Positions 7,999-15,077 are shown, counted from the stretch's first letter. The stretch: 24,602 nt of DNA from Candidatus Bathyarchaeota archaeon (GCA_026014905.1 JAOZHK010000254.1:1-24602), one strand, 5' to 3'. Program-made: numbers and translations. Notes: generated from the sequence alone by a model not told the origin.

Positions 7999-8348
7999 TT
8001 GAAACTAGTAGAGTATGTTAATACGTTATCATATGCCTAATATAGTTATAGCAAGCCAGCTTCATGAGGTTTGTGGGCGCGCGCGTAATGAGTAGGAAAT
8101 ACTTTCGGTTCACACGGTAACACAGGTAAGCAGATTACCAACAAAGCTACTAATCCAAGATTCATATGTTACTTCTGAATTAGTACTCCATATTCTAATA
8201 CAGGTGCGTGTATACTAGCGATTGTTTTGTAACACTCGCACATGTAGCTCAAAATAATTTCTAGCTACCTAAAATGCCGTGTCATCTAACCCATCCCGAC
8301 CATAAAATTGTACACGTTCGCGTAATACTGGACACTTGCTTCTAACTA
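7999..8348. other. 350-nt spacer between SSB and the radical SAM gene
   Basis: The region contains AT-rich promoter-like sequence just upstream of SSB, a GCGCGCGCG tract at 8077-8085 and a TAGCTA motif near 8263. A 27-codon minus-strand frame (8269-8352) starts with a TTG that overlaps the TGA of the radical SAM gene. It reads plausibly but is too short to support. I see nothing else. Confidence 0.4.
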
Positions 8349-10202
8349 TCAATTGAGTAATACTTCAGTGAAGACTGCAAAGGTCAGCTTCAGTAAATCC
8401 TTAGCTTGACGTAGCCTCCCCCTGAAGAGAGGCATTAAGACATGTTGCCCATATCTTTGGACAAGCTTCATGATCGCTTGATAGAGCGGCTTATGATACT
8501 CAATTTCCTCAATATCGACATCAAATGTTATTGTCGCGTTAGGTTGTTGGCCTCGGATGATCTTAATGAAGTTAACTGAAGTGCTTGTAGTACGTATCAC
8601 AAGACTGGTATGGGCTTTATGTTGATGACGAAGAGTAAGTTGAATTATCTGTGGGCCTAAGATCCTGAGGAATGTCGCCATATCAATGACTTGATCCATA
8701 CGTGTTTTGCGTGTGTTACGTTCAATACTGGGATGCGCCATAGCATCCAGAAAGATCTGGACGTGGGATGTCATATTATTAACATTGCTTTGTTGCGCCA
8801 TTCCCGCTGTAGTTAAGAAAAGCAACTGGGCAATTCGACTTTGAATAAATTGTGATAATGAAGGTTTCTTAGAATCAAGACGCTGAGTGATTGCTAAACT
8901 ATCAAAGAACGTGTCTGGCGTCCAAAACCTACCTAGACAATAGGTTCTCAACTCTTCTATGCGTTGTGGACTATGAGCTGCCAAAGTGAAGACGGAATTA
9001 TTAAGATCATATTTCGTCCAATCTCGTTCAAAAATAAGCCCTTTCTGATGTAATGATTGATAAAACTCAGTTCCAGGAAAGGGCGTAGCGATACCAAAAG
9101 CAGCACTCATTAACCCAATCTTCTTCGCATATTCTGGAAACTGTTTAATTTCCTCTTCACTCTGACCCGGGAGGCCTATTATGAACGTCCCTGCAGCGAT
9201 TCCTCGAGCATTGCGAATCACTTGGACCGCCTGATGTTGGCTAGTAATGTCTAAGCCTTTTCGTGTGGTGTTCAAATCCCGATAATTTGGGCTTTCAATT
9301 CCCATACAGAAATGCACAAGATGCTGGCTGCACATTTGTTGCACAAGTACGGGATGGTGTGCTACAGCGTCAGCTCGAGCCATAATGTGAAACGTGATGT
9401 CCATGTTCGCATCATTCAAGAGGTCAAAAAGTTGACTTACCCGCTTGGCATGGCCAAATAAATGTGGATCCCCGATGAGAAGATACAACGGGCGGCGTTG
9501 ATGGATCGTTGTATACAGTTCTTGAATTTCGTCGAACACCCGTTTAGGTGACCGGTAGCGTTGACGACCCCGACTCATGCTAGGCTCACAGCAAAATGTA
9601 CACTGACTCCAACAACCTCGAGAGGTGTGCACTTCATCAACATCCCTTCCTCGGATGAGCGGACTTCGATATCGCTGCCGTCGTAAATGGCGAGCAGGAA
9701 AGGGAAGAGCATCTAAATCGTTAATTAAGGGACGGTCCGGATTATGGATCACCCGACTTTTCTCCTTATACGATATCCCTTGCACTCCAAAGAGAGATTG
9801 TTTTAGAATCACTTCTCTCATTGTGTACTCACCTTCACCACGAATCACCATATCCACACAATTATGTGCCAGCAATTTCCTCGGAATCGCTGTCGGGTGA
9901 TACCCTCCCATCGCCGTGAAAATACCTCGTTTTTTTGCAATGGAGGCTAAACGTAAACCAGCAGTATGTTCTGTCGCTGACATTGTAATTCCAACTAGAT
10001 CCGGATTAATCTCTCTAAGAAACTTAAGTAACGAATCTGATGATTCGTAAACCATATCGAGAATATGCACTTCGTCAACGAGATCCTCGATAGATGCAGC
10101 AACATATTCAAGCCCAATGGGAATTGAGGCAAATGCAAAGCCAAGACCTGCTCGACCGTCAGGCTTAATAAATACAACCCGCTTCAAGCTCTTAAATGAC
10201 AT
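8349..10202 (-). CDS. B12-binding-domain radical SAM protein
   Basis: This 617-residue protein has an N-terminal cobalamin-binding Rossmann domain (about 1-145, with MGGYHPTAIP at 98-107) followed by a radical SAM barrel. The cluster motif is C197-x3-C201-x2-C204 in RGCWSQCTFC, with an extra Cys205. Later landmarks are the RADAV strand, MGIESPNYRDLN, and TFIIGLPGQSEEE. Residues from about 410 on form a further domain of unknown type. Enzymes of this class use cobalamin and SAM for methylations or ring and C-C chemistry, often in lipid, cofactor or natural-product synthesis; the substrate here is not readable. The ATG is preceded by AAGGAG, with the GCTAGC motif filling the gap between ribosome site and start. 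It appears to be a single-gene unit. Confidence 0.92.
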   Translation of the reverse strand: MSFKSLKRVVFIKPDGRAGLGFAFASIPIGLEYVAASIEDLVDEVHILDMVYESSDSLLKFLREINPDLVGITMSATEHTAGLRLASIAKKRGIFTAMGGYHPTAIPRKLLAHNCVDMVIRGEGEYTMREVILKQSLFGVQGISYKEKSRVIHNPDRPLINDLDALPFPARHLRRQRYRSPLIRGRDVDEVHTSRGCWSQCTFCCEPSMSRGRQRYRSPKRVFDEIQELYTTIHQRRPLYLLIGDPHLFGHAKRVSQLFDLLNDANMDITFHIMARADAVAHHPVLVQQMCSQHLVHFCMGIESPNYRDLNTTRKGLDITSQHQAVQVIRNARGIAAGTFIIGLPGQSEEEIKQFPEYAKKIGLMSAAFGIATPFPGTEFYQSLHQKGLIFERDWTKYDLNNSVFTLAAHSPQRIEELRTYCLGRFWTPDTFFDSLAITQRLDSKKPSLSQFIQSRIAQLLFLTTAGMAQQSNVNNMTSHVQIFLDAMAHPSIERNTRKTRMDQVIDMATFLRILGPQIIQLTLRHQHKAHTSLVIRTTSTSVNFIKIIRGQQPNATITFDVDIEEIEYHKPLYQAIMKLVQRYGQHVLMPLFRGRLRQAKDLLKLTFAVFTEVLLN

Positions 10203-10322
10203 AGCTAGCTAACTCCTTCACATCACTTCATCATATACGCGCTTATGTCAGCCTATGTATTCGACTTTCCTTTCGTCTAATCATATATGCATTTCGCAGA
10301 TTGTTTGAAGAAATAGGAGGTT

Positions 10323-10352
10323 CGGGGATTTAAGGGCTTCAGACCAGAAAAC
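10323..10352. repeat. GGGATTGAAG-family repeat, divergent copy
   Basis: GGGGATTTAAGGGCTTCAGA followed by an A-rich stretch resembles the repeats at 20603 and 21881. Its central palindrome is degraded. It lies about 120 nt upstream of a minus-strand start codon, as do the other copies. Confidence 0.4.
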
Positions 10353-10371
10353 GCGGGAATTGTGTACTTTC

Positions 10372-10509
10372 TCATTCAGCGGCTTTGTTTGCATTGTCGG
10401 TAATTGCGTCTATGATTTGTGGCCAGGTTTCAGGCGGGATACTGTGTCCCACGCGCGCGCCCATCTCATCGAGTATCGCTGCTGTGTCCAGCATATCGTC
10501 CACGGTCAA
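10372..10509 (-). pseudogene. Small protein or gene remnant
   Basis: From TTG 10509 (or ATG 10494) the minus strand encodes about 45 residues with good protein character: LTVDDMLDTAAILDEMGARV, then HSIPPETWPQIIDAITDN, ending KAAE and stop. It has alternating helical hydrophobics and no low complexity. A frame from ATG 10548 runs into it but is broken by a single in-frame TGA (10522-10524). A (CG)n tract lies inside (10452-10460) and another sits just upstream (10560-10568). It may be a real short protein, a decayed 3' end, or chance. I do not recognise a family. Confidence 0.35.
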
Positions 10510-10589
10510 TCCGCCATAGAGTCAATCCTCAGAATTCACTTTGATCATGACCGGATATACGCGCGCGCTTATGCATGTTTTAGAAAGCC

Positions 10590-10620
10590 TTATAAGTATT
10601 GATATCGTTATTGATATCGT
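10590..10620 (+). promoter_or_regulatory. TATA box followed by tandem 12-bp operator-like repeats
   Basis: TTATAAGT (10590-10597) is a good TATA box. TATTGATATCGT is then repeated exactly in tandem at 10597-10608 and 10609-10620, followed by a degraded third unit (TTATGATATT). The repeats fill the space between the TATA box and the expected transcription start, the classic place for a repressor operator. GATATC is itself palindromic. A GGAGGTGA ribosome site follows at 10631-10638. Confidence 0.6.
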
Positions 10621-10647
10621 TTATGATATTGGAGGTGAAAAAGCATC

Positions 10648-10848
10648 GTGATGTGTACAGGACATCCTCCCCACGAACATCGATTCCATCGAAAACATAG
10701 AGGCTTCGGACGTCGCATGTTCTTGACCAAAGCAGAGAAGGAAGAGCTGAAAGAGACGAAGATCAAACATATCGAGCAGTATCGAGAGTTCCTTCAGAAA
10801 GAATTAGCTGGAGTCAATGAGTATTTAGATAAATTACAGAAGGACTAA
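10648..10848 (+). CDS. Small His-rich, coiled-coil hypothetical protein
   Basis: This 66-residue protein has a His/Arg-rich head (HPPHEHRFHRKHRGFGRR) followed by a charged amphipathic helix from about residue 25 (LTKAEKEELKETKIKHIEQY, then LQKELAGVNEYLDKLQ). The layout resembles small DUF5320-like proteins often found with PadR-type repressors and metal stress, but I cannot confirm the family. The His cluster could bind metal. The start is GTG 10648 or ATG 10651, behind a perfect GGAGGTGA at 10631-10638. The promoter has tandem 12-bp repeats, so expression is probably controlled by a repressor that is not encoded next to it. Confidence 0.7.
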   Translation: MMCTGHPPHEHRFHRKHRGFGRRMFLTKAEKEELKETKIKHIEQYREFLQKELAGVNEYLDKLQKD

Positions 10849-10938
10849 TCAGCTGGTTGTATTCAACAATACAAAGATTCTAACTTTATAATTTCTTATA
10901 ATGGATTTCTTTAGAATTTTTTTTATTAATAATATAAA

Positions 10939-11007
10939 GTGAAAAAATAGAAACCTCGTTTTTTCTTTGGAATTTTGTAGACTAATACATTAAATACTTG
11001 GTTTATT
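10939..11007 (+). repeat. CTTTGG element, diverged copy E
   Basis: GTGAAAAAATAGAAACC and TTTCTTTGG (ending 10970) match the left half of copy D. The next 37 bases align loosely with the AT-rich core, but the CAAAAGAAAA end is missing. It lies about 60 nt upstream of the UbiA gene. Confidence 0.5.
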
Positions 11008-11068
11008 TCTAGATAACAAATTAACCCGCATTATATGCTAAGCAACAATCAGTTAGTGGAGTCGTCCG

Positions 11069-12040
11069 ATGACAACATTGATATCTCATCTGCTGTATAC
11101 GCGCGCGCGTAATCGATCTTTCGCTCAACTTTCACGTGATTTACGTCTACATTATGCTTTCATGTCATCTTCTCTGGTATGTTTGGGGTTATTTCTAAAC
11201 TATCTCGAAGGCTTCGATTGGTGGTTCCTGATCCTGTTTCTCAGTTTCTTTTGCGCAAATGTCTTTGGCTTTTTGGTCAATGATTTCTATGATACTACGT
11301 CAGATTATCACGATATCGAAAAACGAACTCGAAATTTATTTTGCAATCCCAATACTAAGCGATTAGCTACAGGTGTCTTATATACAAGTTTGAGTCTGAG
11401 CATTGTTTTTAGTGGGATCGTTTCAATTTCAATGTTACTAATCGTTATTCTATTCAACTCTCTCGCTTACGTTTATTCCGCACCACCTATTCAATTGCGT
11501 AATCGCCTATATTGGGATTGGATTTTTGTGTTTCTCTGGAAAGGACTCATAATTTTCGCTGGTCAATATTATTTTTCAGGCGTGACTATCCTTCAAGACC
11601 CTTTCCCGATAGGCGCAGTTACGATGATCCTGATACTCAGTTTAATCGCTCAAATCACGAATCAGATTCGGGACTATAACGTCGATAAATTAACTAATAC
11701 CATCAACTCAAGTCAGTATCTAGGGTTACGCACAACATCATCCTTACACAGCTTATTACAAACCATTTTTTTCTCGTTCAGTGTCGTATTCTGCGTTTTT
11801 TTCGGATTACATGTAACGACGTTGCTGATACTACTCAATTTATCATTATACTATCTTGTTCAACCATCGAAATACAATAATATTCTCGAATTCGCGAATG
11901 TGTGGATCATCTCAGCATTCTTGGAAAATTTCACTGCTTACTTCAGCAATCAACAACACATTATTACAATCGGAGTTTTACTAATAACAAGTATTACTAT
12001 ATGGTATGGAAAACGACTCAATCTATTCAAGTTATGTTGA
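11069..12040 (+). CDS. UbiA-family prenyltransferase
   Basis: This integral membrane protein of 323 residues has about eight or nine hydrophobic segments. The first Asp-rich motif is N71-D72-x2-D75 in NDFYDTTSD, and the second is D202-YNV-D206 in RDYNVDKLTN. YSAPPIQLRNR (136-146) is the typical UbiA segment between them. These residues bind Mg2+-prenyl diphosphate, so an active aromatic or glycerol-phosphate prenyltransferase is expected. Archaeal relatives include geranylgeranylglyceryl phosphate and heme/quinone-type enzymes, and I cannot choose between them. The first 15 residues include TRAR, encoded by a (CG)5 tract (11100-11109); the family fold seems to begin after that, so the N-terminus may be an extension created at this site. 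Confidence 0.9.
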   Translation: MTTLISHLLYTRARNRSFAQLSRDLRLHYAFMSSSLVCLGLFLNYLEGFDWWFLILFLSFFCANVFGFLVNDFYDTTSDYHDIEKRTRNLFCNPNTKRLATGVLYTSLSLSIVFSGIVSISMLLIVILFNSLAYVYSAPPIQLRNRLYWDWIFVFLWKGLIIFAGQYYFSGVTILQDPFPIGAVTMILILSLIAQITNQIRDYNVDKLTNTINSSQYLGLRTTSSLHSLLQTIFFSFSVVFCVFFGLHVTTLLILLNLSLYYLVQPSKYNNILEFANVWIISAFLENFTAYFSNQQHIITIGVLLITSITIWYGKRLNLFKLC

Positions 12041-12115
12041 CATTCGTATTTGCTAGCTCTTTAACTCAGTTTGTCATCAGTGTTAGAAAGTGAGAAAGTG
12101 AAAATTGCTGAAAAC

Positions 12116-12171
12116 TTCTTTTGGATTTTTTAATATAATAATATTTTATATACTGTTTTTTCAAAAGAAAA
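12116..12171 (+). repeat. CTTTGG-N37-CAAAAGAAAA element, copy B
   Basis: TTCTTTTGG ends at 12124 and CAAAAGAAAA starts at 12162, with exactly 37 bases between, including TATAATAATATTTTATATA. The outer TTCTTTTG and CAAAAGAA are inverted repeats. It is preceded by GTGAGAAAGTGAAAA, as in copies D and F. It is 113 nt upstream of the TFE-beta gene. Confidence 0.75.
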
Positions 12172-12284
12172 AAAGTTCGAAATGATAAAGATACTTGTGT
12201 ATTGAATCAATTGTGGAATGACGCCTCTGTGTGTTTAGTAAACTACTAAAGTAGCAACAGATTAGTGTATAACAGTGTGATTCA

Positions 12285-12668
12285 TTGCCTCGACGAGATG
12301 ACTTAGAGACACGCGCCCTAAAACTCATTTTAAACAAGGGCGACAAAGGCATTCTTCAACGTGACATGTGGCGAGCGTTAGGTGCGACAAGTCGCGAAGG
12401 TTCCCGGATAGCGCTGCGGCTTGAAGCGAAAAATTTGATTAAACGAGAACGTGAACTCTCCAATGGACGGTGGACGAATCGCATCTATATCACAATGCGA
12501 CGTGTGAACATTGATTCACTCATTGATGTTCCATGCATGATCTGTGAGGATATTCAGAACTGTGAAGTGGGAAGAGGAATCTCTGCAGCAAAATGTGACA
12601 TGCTAACGCAATGGCTTTTATCTCCCAGTGACGATACTAGTTCGCTTCAAGAAGAAGATTCATCTTGA
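12285..12668 (+). CDS. tfeB: Transcription factor TFE-beta / RPC34 (hRPC39) ortholog
   Basis: This 127-residue protein has a winged helix (about 7-72: LETRALKLILNKGDKGILQR, LEAKNLIKRER, NRIYITM) followed by a four-cysteine cluster motif: C84-x2-C87-x5-C93-x10-C104, then LTQWL. That is the pattern of archaeal TFE-beta and of the eukaryotic RNA polymerase III subunit RPC34/hRPC39, in which the cysteines bind a [4Fe-4S] cluster. The protein partners TFE-alpha to help open promoters. The start is TTG at 12285, with no ribosome site, consistent with a very short leader after the GTGTATAAC box near 12267. The Ser/Asp/Glu-rich tail is likely disordered. CdvB follows on the same strand after a 401-nt spacer. 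Confidence 0.85.
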   Translation: MPRRDDLETRALKLILNKGDKGILQRDMWRALGATSREGSRIALRLEAKNLIKRERELSNGRWTNRIYITMRRVNIDSLIDVPCMICEDIQNCEVGRGISAAKCDMLTQWLLSPSDDTSSLQEEDSS

Positions 12669-12675
12669 ACACGAA

Positions 12676-12754
12676 ACATGTGACTGAGATTCTTGACATC
12701 GTCTCGATAATCGTGAAATACACGATCACTGAAATACGCGTGCATGTCACATGT
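12676..12754. other. 79-nt nested inverted-repeat structure
   Basis: ACATGTGAC (12676-12684) pairs perfectly with GTCACATGT (12746-12754). Inside lies a second perfect hairpin, ATCGTG-AAATA-CACGAT (12710-12726). The nested arrangement suggests a structured RNA or a small mobile/regulatory element. It starts 8 nt after the TFE-beta stop codon. Confidence 0.4.
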
Positions 12755-13023
12755 TAAGCCCTCAGTTAATCTGCTGGGACAGTACTGCGCCTTATCGTGG
12801 GTAAATTTCTACTTGTGTACAAATAGCTTTCGTTCGAAATACATGTGTTGATTTGAACACAGTTCACCTTAATTGAGTTATAACTGAGAGAATCTAGTTA
12901 TATTACGGAAAACTATTTCACATGATACTATTGAGATAAAGTAGTGGTTTTCCATTATCATTTTTCTTAAAATATTTAGGGTTATTTCATGTGTAATTTT
13001 GATCAATGATGTCAAAGCCACTT

Positions 13024-13039
13024 ATGCAGCATGCTGCAT
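13024..13039. promoter_or_regulatory. 16-bp perfect palindrome upstream of CdvB
   Basis: ATGCAGCATGCTGCAT is identical on both strands and lies about 30 nt before the start codon, followed by a T-rich run. It is a good candidate for a dimeric regulator's operator; a terminator is the alternative. Confidence 0.45.
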
Positions 13040-13069
13040 TATTTTTAGGGCATTGTTATCTCTCATCGA

Positions 13070-13687
13070 GTGCTGATGACTGTGTCGGAATATCGTCACC
13101 AAGATACTCATAAATTGCAACAAGCAATTCCCCATGTAATTTCGAAACTCAATGTGTCACTACGAAAATTGACACACATCAGTGGAAGTTTGCAAACGGA
13201 AGATGCTCGGTTATTTACACTATGTGTGGAGGCTCATGCCAAGGGTGATAACGTTCATGCGATGATGTACGCTAATGAATGTGCTGAGATCCGTCGGATG
13301 GCACTACATGTCGTGACAAGTAGTTATGCATTAGAACAAATGGTTTTGCGATTAGAGACTGTAGTCAAGCTTGGAGAGGTCATGGGCACAATGTCACCAG
13401 TCATGGACGTGATTCAGGAGACAGGAAATCGGCTGGAAGGTATTGTTCCGACGATTGCTAATCAGTTGAATGACGCAAATCAACTTTTAGTCGGTTCATT
13501 AGCTCACATGGGTTCTACTCAGCTCGATAGTCGAACACAAAAATCCGTAGTTTTCAGTAAAGAAGCTGCACACATATTAAAGGAAGCAAAAAACGCTGCA
13601 GTTGACACGGTGCGATCGCAATTTCCATCAATTCCATCGCAGGCAACTGAAGAAGTCAAGCGCGATATTGAGGCTGTAACGGGTTAG
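13070..13687 (+). CDS. cdvB: CdvB/Snf7 (ESCRT-III) family protein
   Basis: This 205-residue helical protein matches the archaeal ESCRT-III core. Helices 1-2 carry basic and amphipathic heptads (QQAIPHVISKLNVSLRKL), followed by AKGDNVHAMMYANECAEIRR (58-77). The strongest match is ALEQMVLRLETVVKLGEVMG (87-106), close to the CdvB segment ALEQ-x-xLRLET-x-x-ELGDV. Residues 150-205 form an acidic/mixed tail that could hold interaction motifs for CdvC/Vps4. ESCRT-III proteins polymerise on membranes for division or budding. No cdvC or cdvA gene is in the window, so this may be a paralog rather than the division protein. The start is GTG 13070 or ATG 13076, and a 16-bp palindrome lies just upstream. 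Confidence 0.8.
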   Translation: MLMTVSEYRHQDTHKLQQAIPHVISKLNVSLRKLTHISGSLQTEDARLFTLCVEAHAKGDNVHAMMYANECAEIRRMALHVVTSSYALEQMVLRLETVVKLGEVMGTMSPVMDVIQETGNRLEGIVPTIANQLNDANQLLVGSLAHMGSTQLDSRTQKSVVFSKEAAHILKEAKNAAVDTVRSQFPSIPSQATEEVKRDIEAVTG

Positions 13688-13720
13688 CAATTTACGGTAC
13701 GCTAAACACGCGTATTAGAA

Positions 13721-13783
13721 GCTGAGAAAGTAGAAAGTTTGGACTTTTTGTATAATAGTATTTATTATAATATTACGCGCGCG
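13721..13783 (+). repeat. CTTTGG element, copy C, broken by (CG)4
   Basis: GCTGAGAAAGTAGAAAG, then TTTGG ending at 13742, then 33 bases aligning without gaps to the AT-rich core of copies A, B and D. At 13776, where the last core bases and CAAAAGAAAA should follow, CGCGCGCG begins instead. The copy therefore lacks its right end. Confidence 0.6.
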
Positions 13784-13808
13784 GATAACATAGGTTCTAC
13801 GCATGCAA

Positions 13809-13958
13809 TTAGGTTTCAGTTCTCCACAATTCCCTTTTAAGCATGTCACGAGTAGCTGTTCGAATTGCTGCACTTCGACTCGGGTACATGCCAGATTTGA
13901 CTAGTTCGTTTAGACCTTTTAAAAGGGCTTCGGGAAGTTTGACTGAAACAAGTTTCAT
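13809..13958 (-). CDS. Small ribbon-helix-helix (CopG/Arc-type) DNA-binding protein
   Basis: This 49-residue protein reads MKLVSVKLPEALLKGLNELV, then KSGMYPSRSAAIRTATRDML and a short basic end. The beta-strand LVSVKLPE, the helix ALLKGLNELV, the turn GMYPSRSAAIR and the final helix are the canonical ribbon-helix-helix layout, so it should bind DNA as a dimer, usually as an autoregulating repressor. AAGAGG lies just before the ATG, and AATAAATAA about 25 nt upstream can be its TATA box. It is convergent with CdvB. A (CG)5 tract (14023-14032) lies between it and the next minus-strand genes. It was found by reading the strand directly because it is very short. Confidence 0.75.
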   Translation of the reverse strand: MKLVSVKLPEALLKGLNELVKSGMYPSRSAAIRTATRDMLKRELWRTET

Positions 13959-14053
13959 AGCCTCTTGATAGATATCTAATTATTTATTCATTGTCTAGAT
14001 AACAATTCATAACGATCACGCACGCGCGCGCGTATTAAACCAAGACTTATGAC

Positions 14054-14077
14054 TCGTATTAGGTCGATCTAATACGA
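14054..14077 (-). terminator. 9-bp perfect hairpin at the end of the small gene
   Basis: TCGTATTAG (14054-14062) and CTAATACGA (14069-14077) pair perfectly around a 6-nt loop. The TAG stop of the 43-residue gene (14069-14071) is within the stem, as in the SSB hairpin. It may stop or stabilise the transcript; an operator is also possible. Confidence 0.4.
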
Positions 14078-14200
14078 TTGTATGTGCTTGGAGGGTTTCT
14101 TTTGAATATGTATGATTACGCCATTCGCATCTGTAGTCACATACACATCGAATCCTTGCTGTTTCAAGGCATTCACTCGGCGGACCCATTCAATTGACAT
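14069..14200 (-). CDS. Small hypothetical protein (43 aa)
   Basis: The frame encodes MSIEWVRRVNALKQQGFDVY, then VTTDANGVIIHIQKKP and a short polar end. It looks like one helix followed by a beta-hairpin, with clean codon-level protein character despite its length. No family is recognised. It lies 41 nt downstream of two winged-helix genes on the same strand and could be their third member, although no clear ribosome site precedes it. Its stop is inside a 9-bp hairpin. Confidence 0.5.
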   Translation of the reverse strand: MSIEWVRRVNALKQQGFDVYVTTDANGVIIHIQKKPSKHIQSY

Positions 14201-14241
14201 GCGTTATTTTGCCATGGGCTCATCTCTGAATAAATAGGAGT

Positions 14242-14550
14242 TTAATGCATTGAGTTGCCAAGGAGCCGTGTCAAGTCTCGGAACGCATCGATGAATTGTC
14301 GACCACGAGGTGTACTTCGATAACTCTTTTTCTCATCTTGAATGGTCTCCTGTAACAAGCCTTTGACCATTAAGGTATTGACATACTTTTTCAGTTGAAA
14401 ATAGCTGAGATTAGCTTTATACATGAGTCTCGTTTGGGAGACTTGCTCATCGTTACAGATCATAAGGATGTGATAGATAATACCTAACCGGCTTCTATTG
14501 GTGAACGGTTCTTCAACTTGCAGTTTAAGCGTTCGAGTATTGCCAAACAT
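14242..14550 (-). CDS. Winged-helix DNA-binding protein (HTH_45-like)
   Basis: This is a 102-residue cytosolic protein. Residues 20-80 form a winged helix: RLGIIYHILMICNDEQVSQT, the recognition-helix region NLSYFQLKKYVNTLMVKGLL, then the wing with KSYRSTPRGRQFID. This is the archaeal HTH_45-type family of small regulators. It has GGAGATAT as ribosome site and follows the 83-residue winged-helix gene after 18 nt, so the two are cotranscribed. The two proteins share layout (N-x-x-x-x-x-K-x-Y and GLL at the wing) and are probably distant paralogs. It may form homo- or heterodimers on the AT-rich operator at 14839-14863. Confidence 0.8.
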   Translation of the reverse strand: MFGNTRTLKLQVEEPFTNRSRLGIIYHILMICNDEQVSQTRLMYKANLSYFQLKKYVNTLMVKGLLQETIQDEKKSYRSTPRGRQFIDAFRDLTRLLGNSMH

Positions 14551-14568
14551 ATCTAAATATCTCCGGTG

Positions 14569-14820
14569 TTAGTTCATCACGAACTGTTTCAAGCCGTTCA
14601 TGTAATTGATGAATTCGATGCCTTTCTCAGTGGTCGTATACAATTTGCTCCCATTCGTTGGGCGTGATAACAAACCAGCACTTGAGAGATCGTTAAGATA
14701 GTCTTTGATAATCGAGAAGTTGAGGTTCGCTTGATACACGAGATGAGATTTTCGGGCTCCACCCATCGCGATTCTCAGGATGTCGGCGGAGATTTCCATA
14801 TTACTTCGTTTTCGACTCAT
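14569..14820 (-). CDS. Winged-helix DNA-binding protein (HTH_45-like)
   Basis: This 83-residue protein has the HTH_45 pattern: basic N-terminus MSRKRSNMEISADILRIAMG, then VYQANLNFSIIKDYLNDL, SSAGLL, and the wing LYTTTEKGIEFINYMN. It is the first gene of a pair with the 102-residue winged-helix protein. The ATG follows GATGTGA. The upstream sequence contains two TTTCGAAA palindromes in a larger imperfect palindrome, a likely autoregulatory site. Targets are unknown. Confidence 0.8.
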   Translation of the reverse strand: MSRKRSNMEISADILRIAMGGARKSHLVYQANLNFSIIKDYLNDLSSAGLLSRPTNGSKLYTTTEKGIEFINYMNGLKQFVMN

Positions 14821-14838
14821 GTCACATCATTCCACATA

Positions 14839-14863
14839 ATTTTCGAAAGCATGTTTCGAAATT
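14839..14863. promoter_or_regulatory. Double TTTCGAAA palindrome upstream of the winged-helix pair
   Basis: TTTCGAAA occurs at about 14842-14849 and 14854-14861, separated by four bases, within a nearly self-complementary 25-nt stretch. It lies 20-40 nt before the first winged-helix start codon, a likely operator. Confidence 0.45.
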
Positions 14864-15003
14864 TGGTTATTTGAGAGTTTTCTAACGAAAATGGTGGACG
14901 TTTTCCTGTTCAGGAGACTGCGCTTACAGATTGTCCAGAAGGGGACAATCACTAACTTCATACTTCAAAGGTATCAAAAACACCGTCAAATGATATTAAG
15001 ACG

Positions 15004-15021
15004 CATTGATTCGAGGATTAA
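15004..15021 (+). repeat. CATYGATTCGAGGAYTAA repeat, copy 1
   Basis: CATTGATTCGAGGATTAA matches copies at 23291-23308 and 24320-24337 with one difference each. It lies in the spacer upstream of the gene at 15078. The open frame through this region (14891-15103) has no protein character. Confidence 0.55.
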
Positions 15022-15077
15022 GAATTTATTAAAGTCAAGCAAGGTTTTAAACAAGTTTCAAAGTACTATAATCCAAC

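Larger units (their letters stand above)
12669..13069. other. 401-nt spacer between TFE-beta and CdvB genes
   Basis: No protein gene is supportable. It contains a 79-nt palindromic structure (12676-12754), an inverted repeat TATAACT/AGTTATA (about 12881-12904), long AT-rich stretches and a perfect 16-bp palindrome at 13024-13039 just before the CdvB start. It is probably regulatory or a small-RNA region. Confidence 0.4.

Noticed and set aside
8269..8352. 27-codon frame whose TTG overlaps the radical SAM stop
   Set aside because: Overlap geometry is suggestive, but the length is too short and no homologue is recognised.
10360..10602. 80-codon plus-strand frame between the radical SAM and His-rich genes
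   Set aside because: The opposite strand reads far more like protein, and two CG tracts produce its ARA-type residues.
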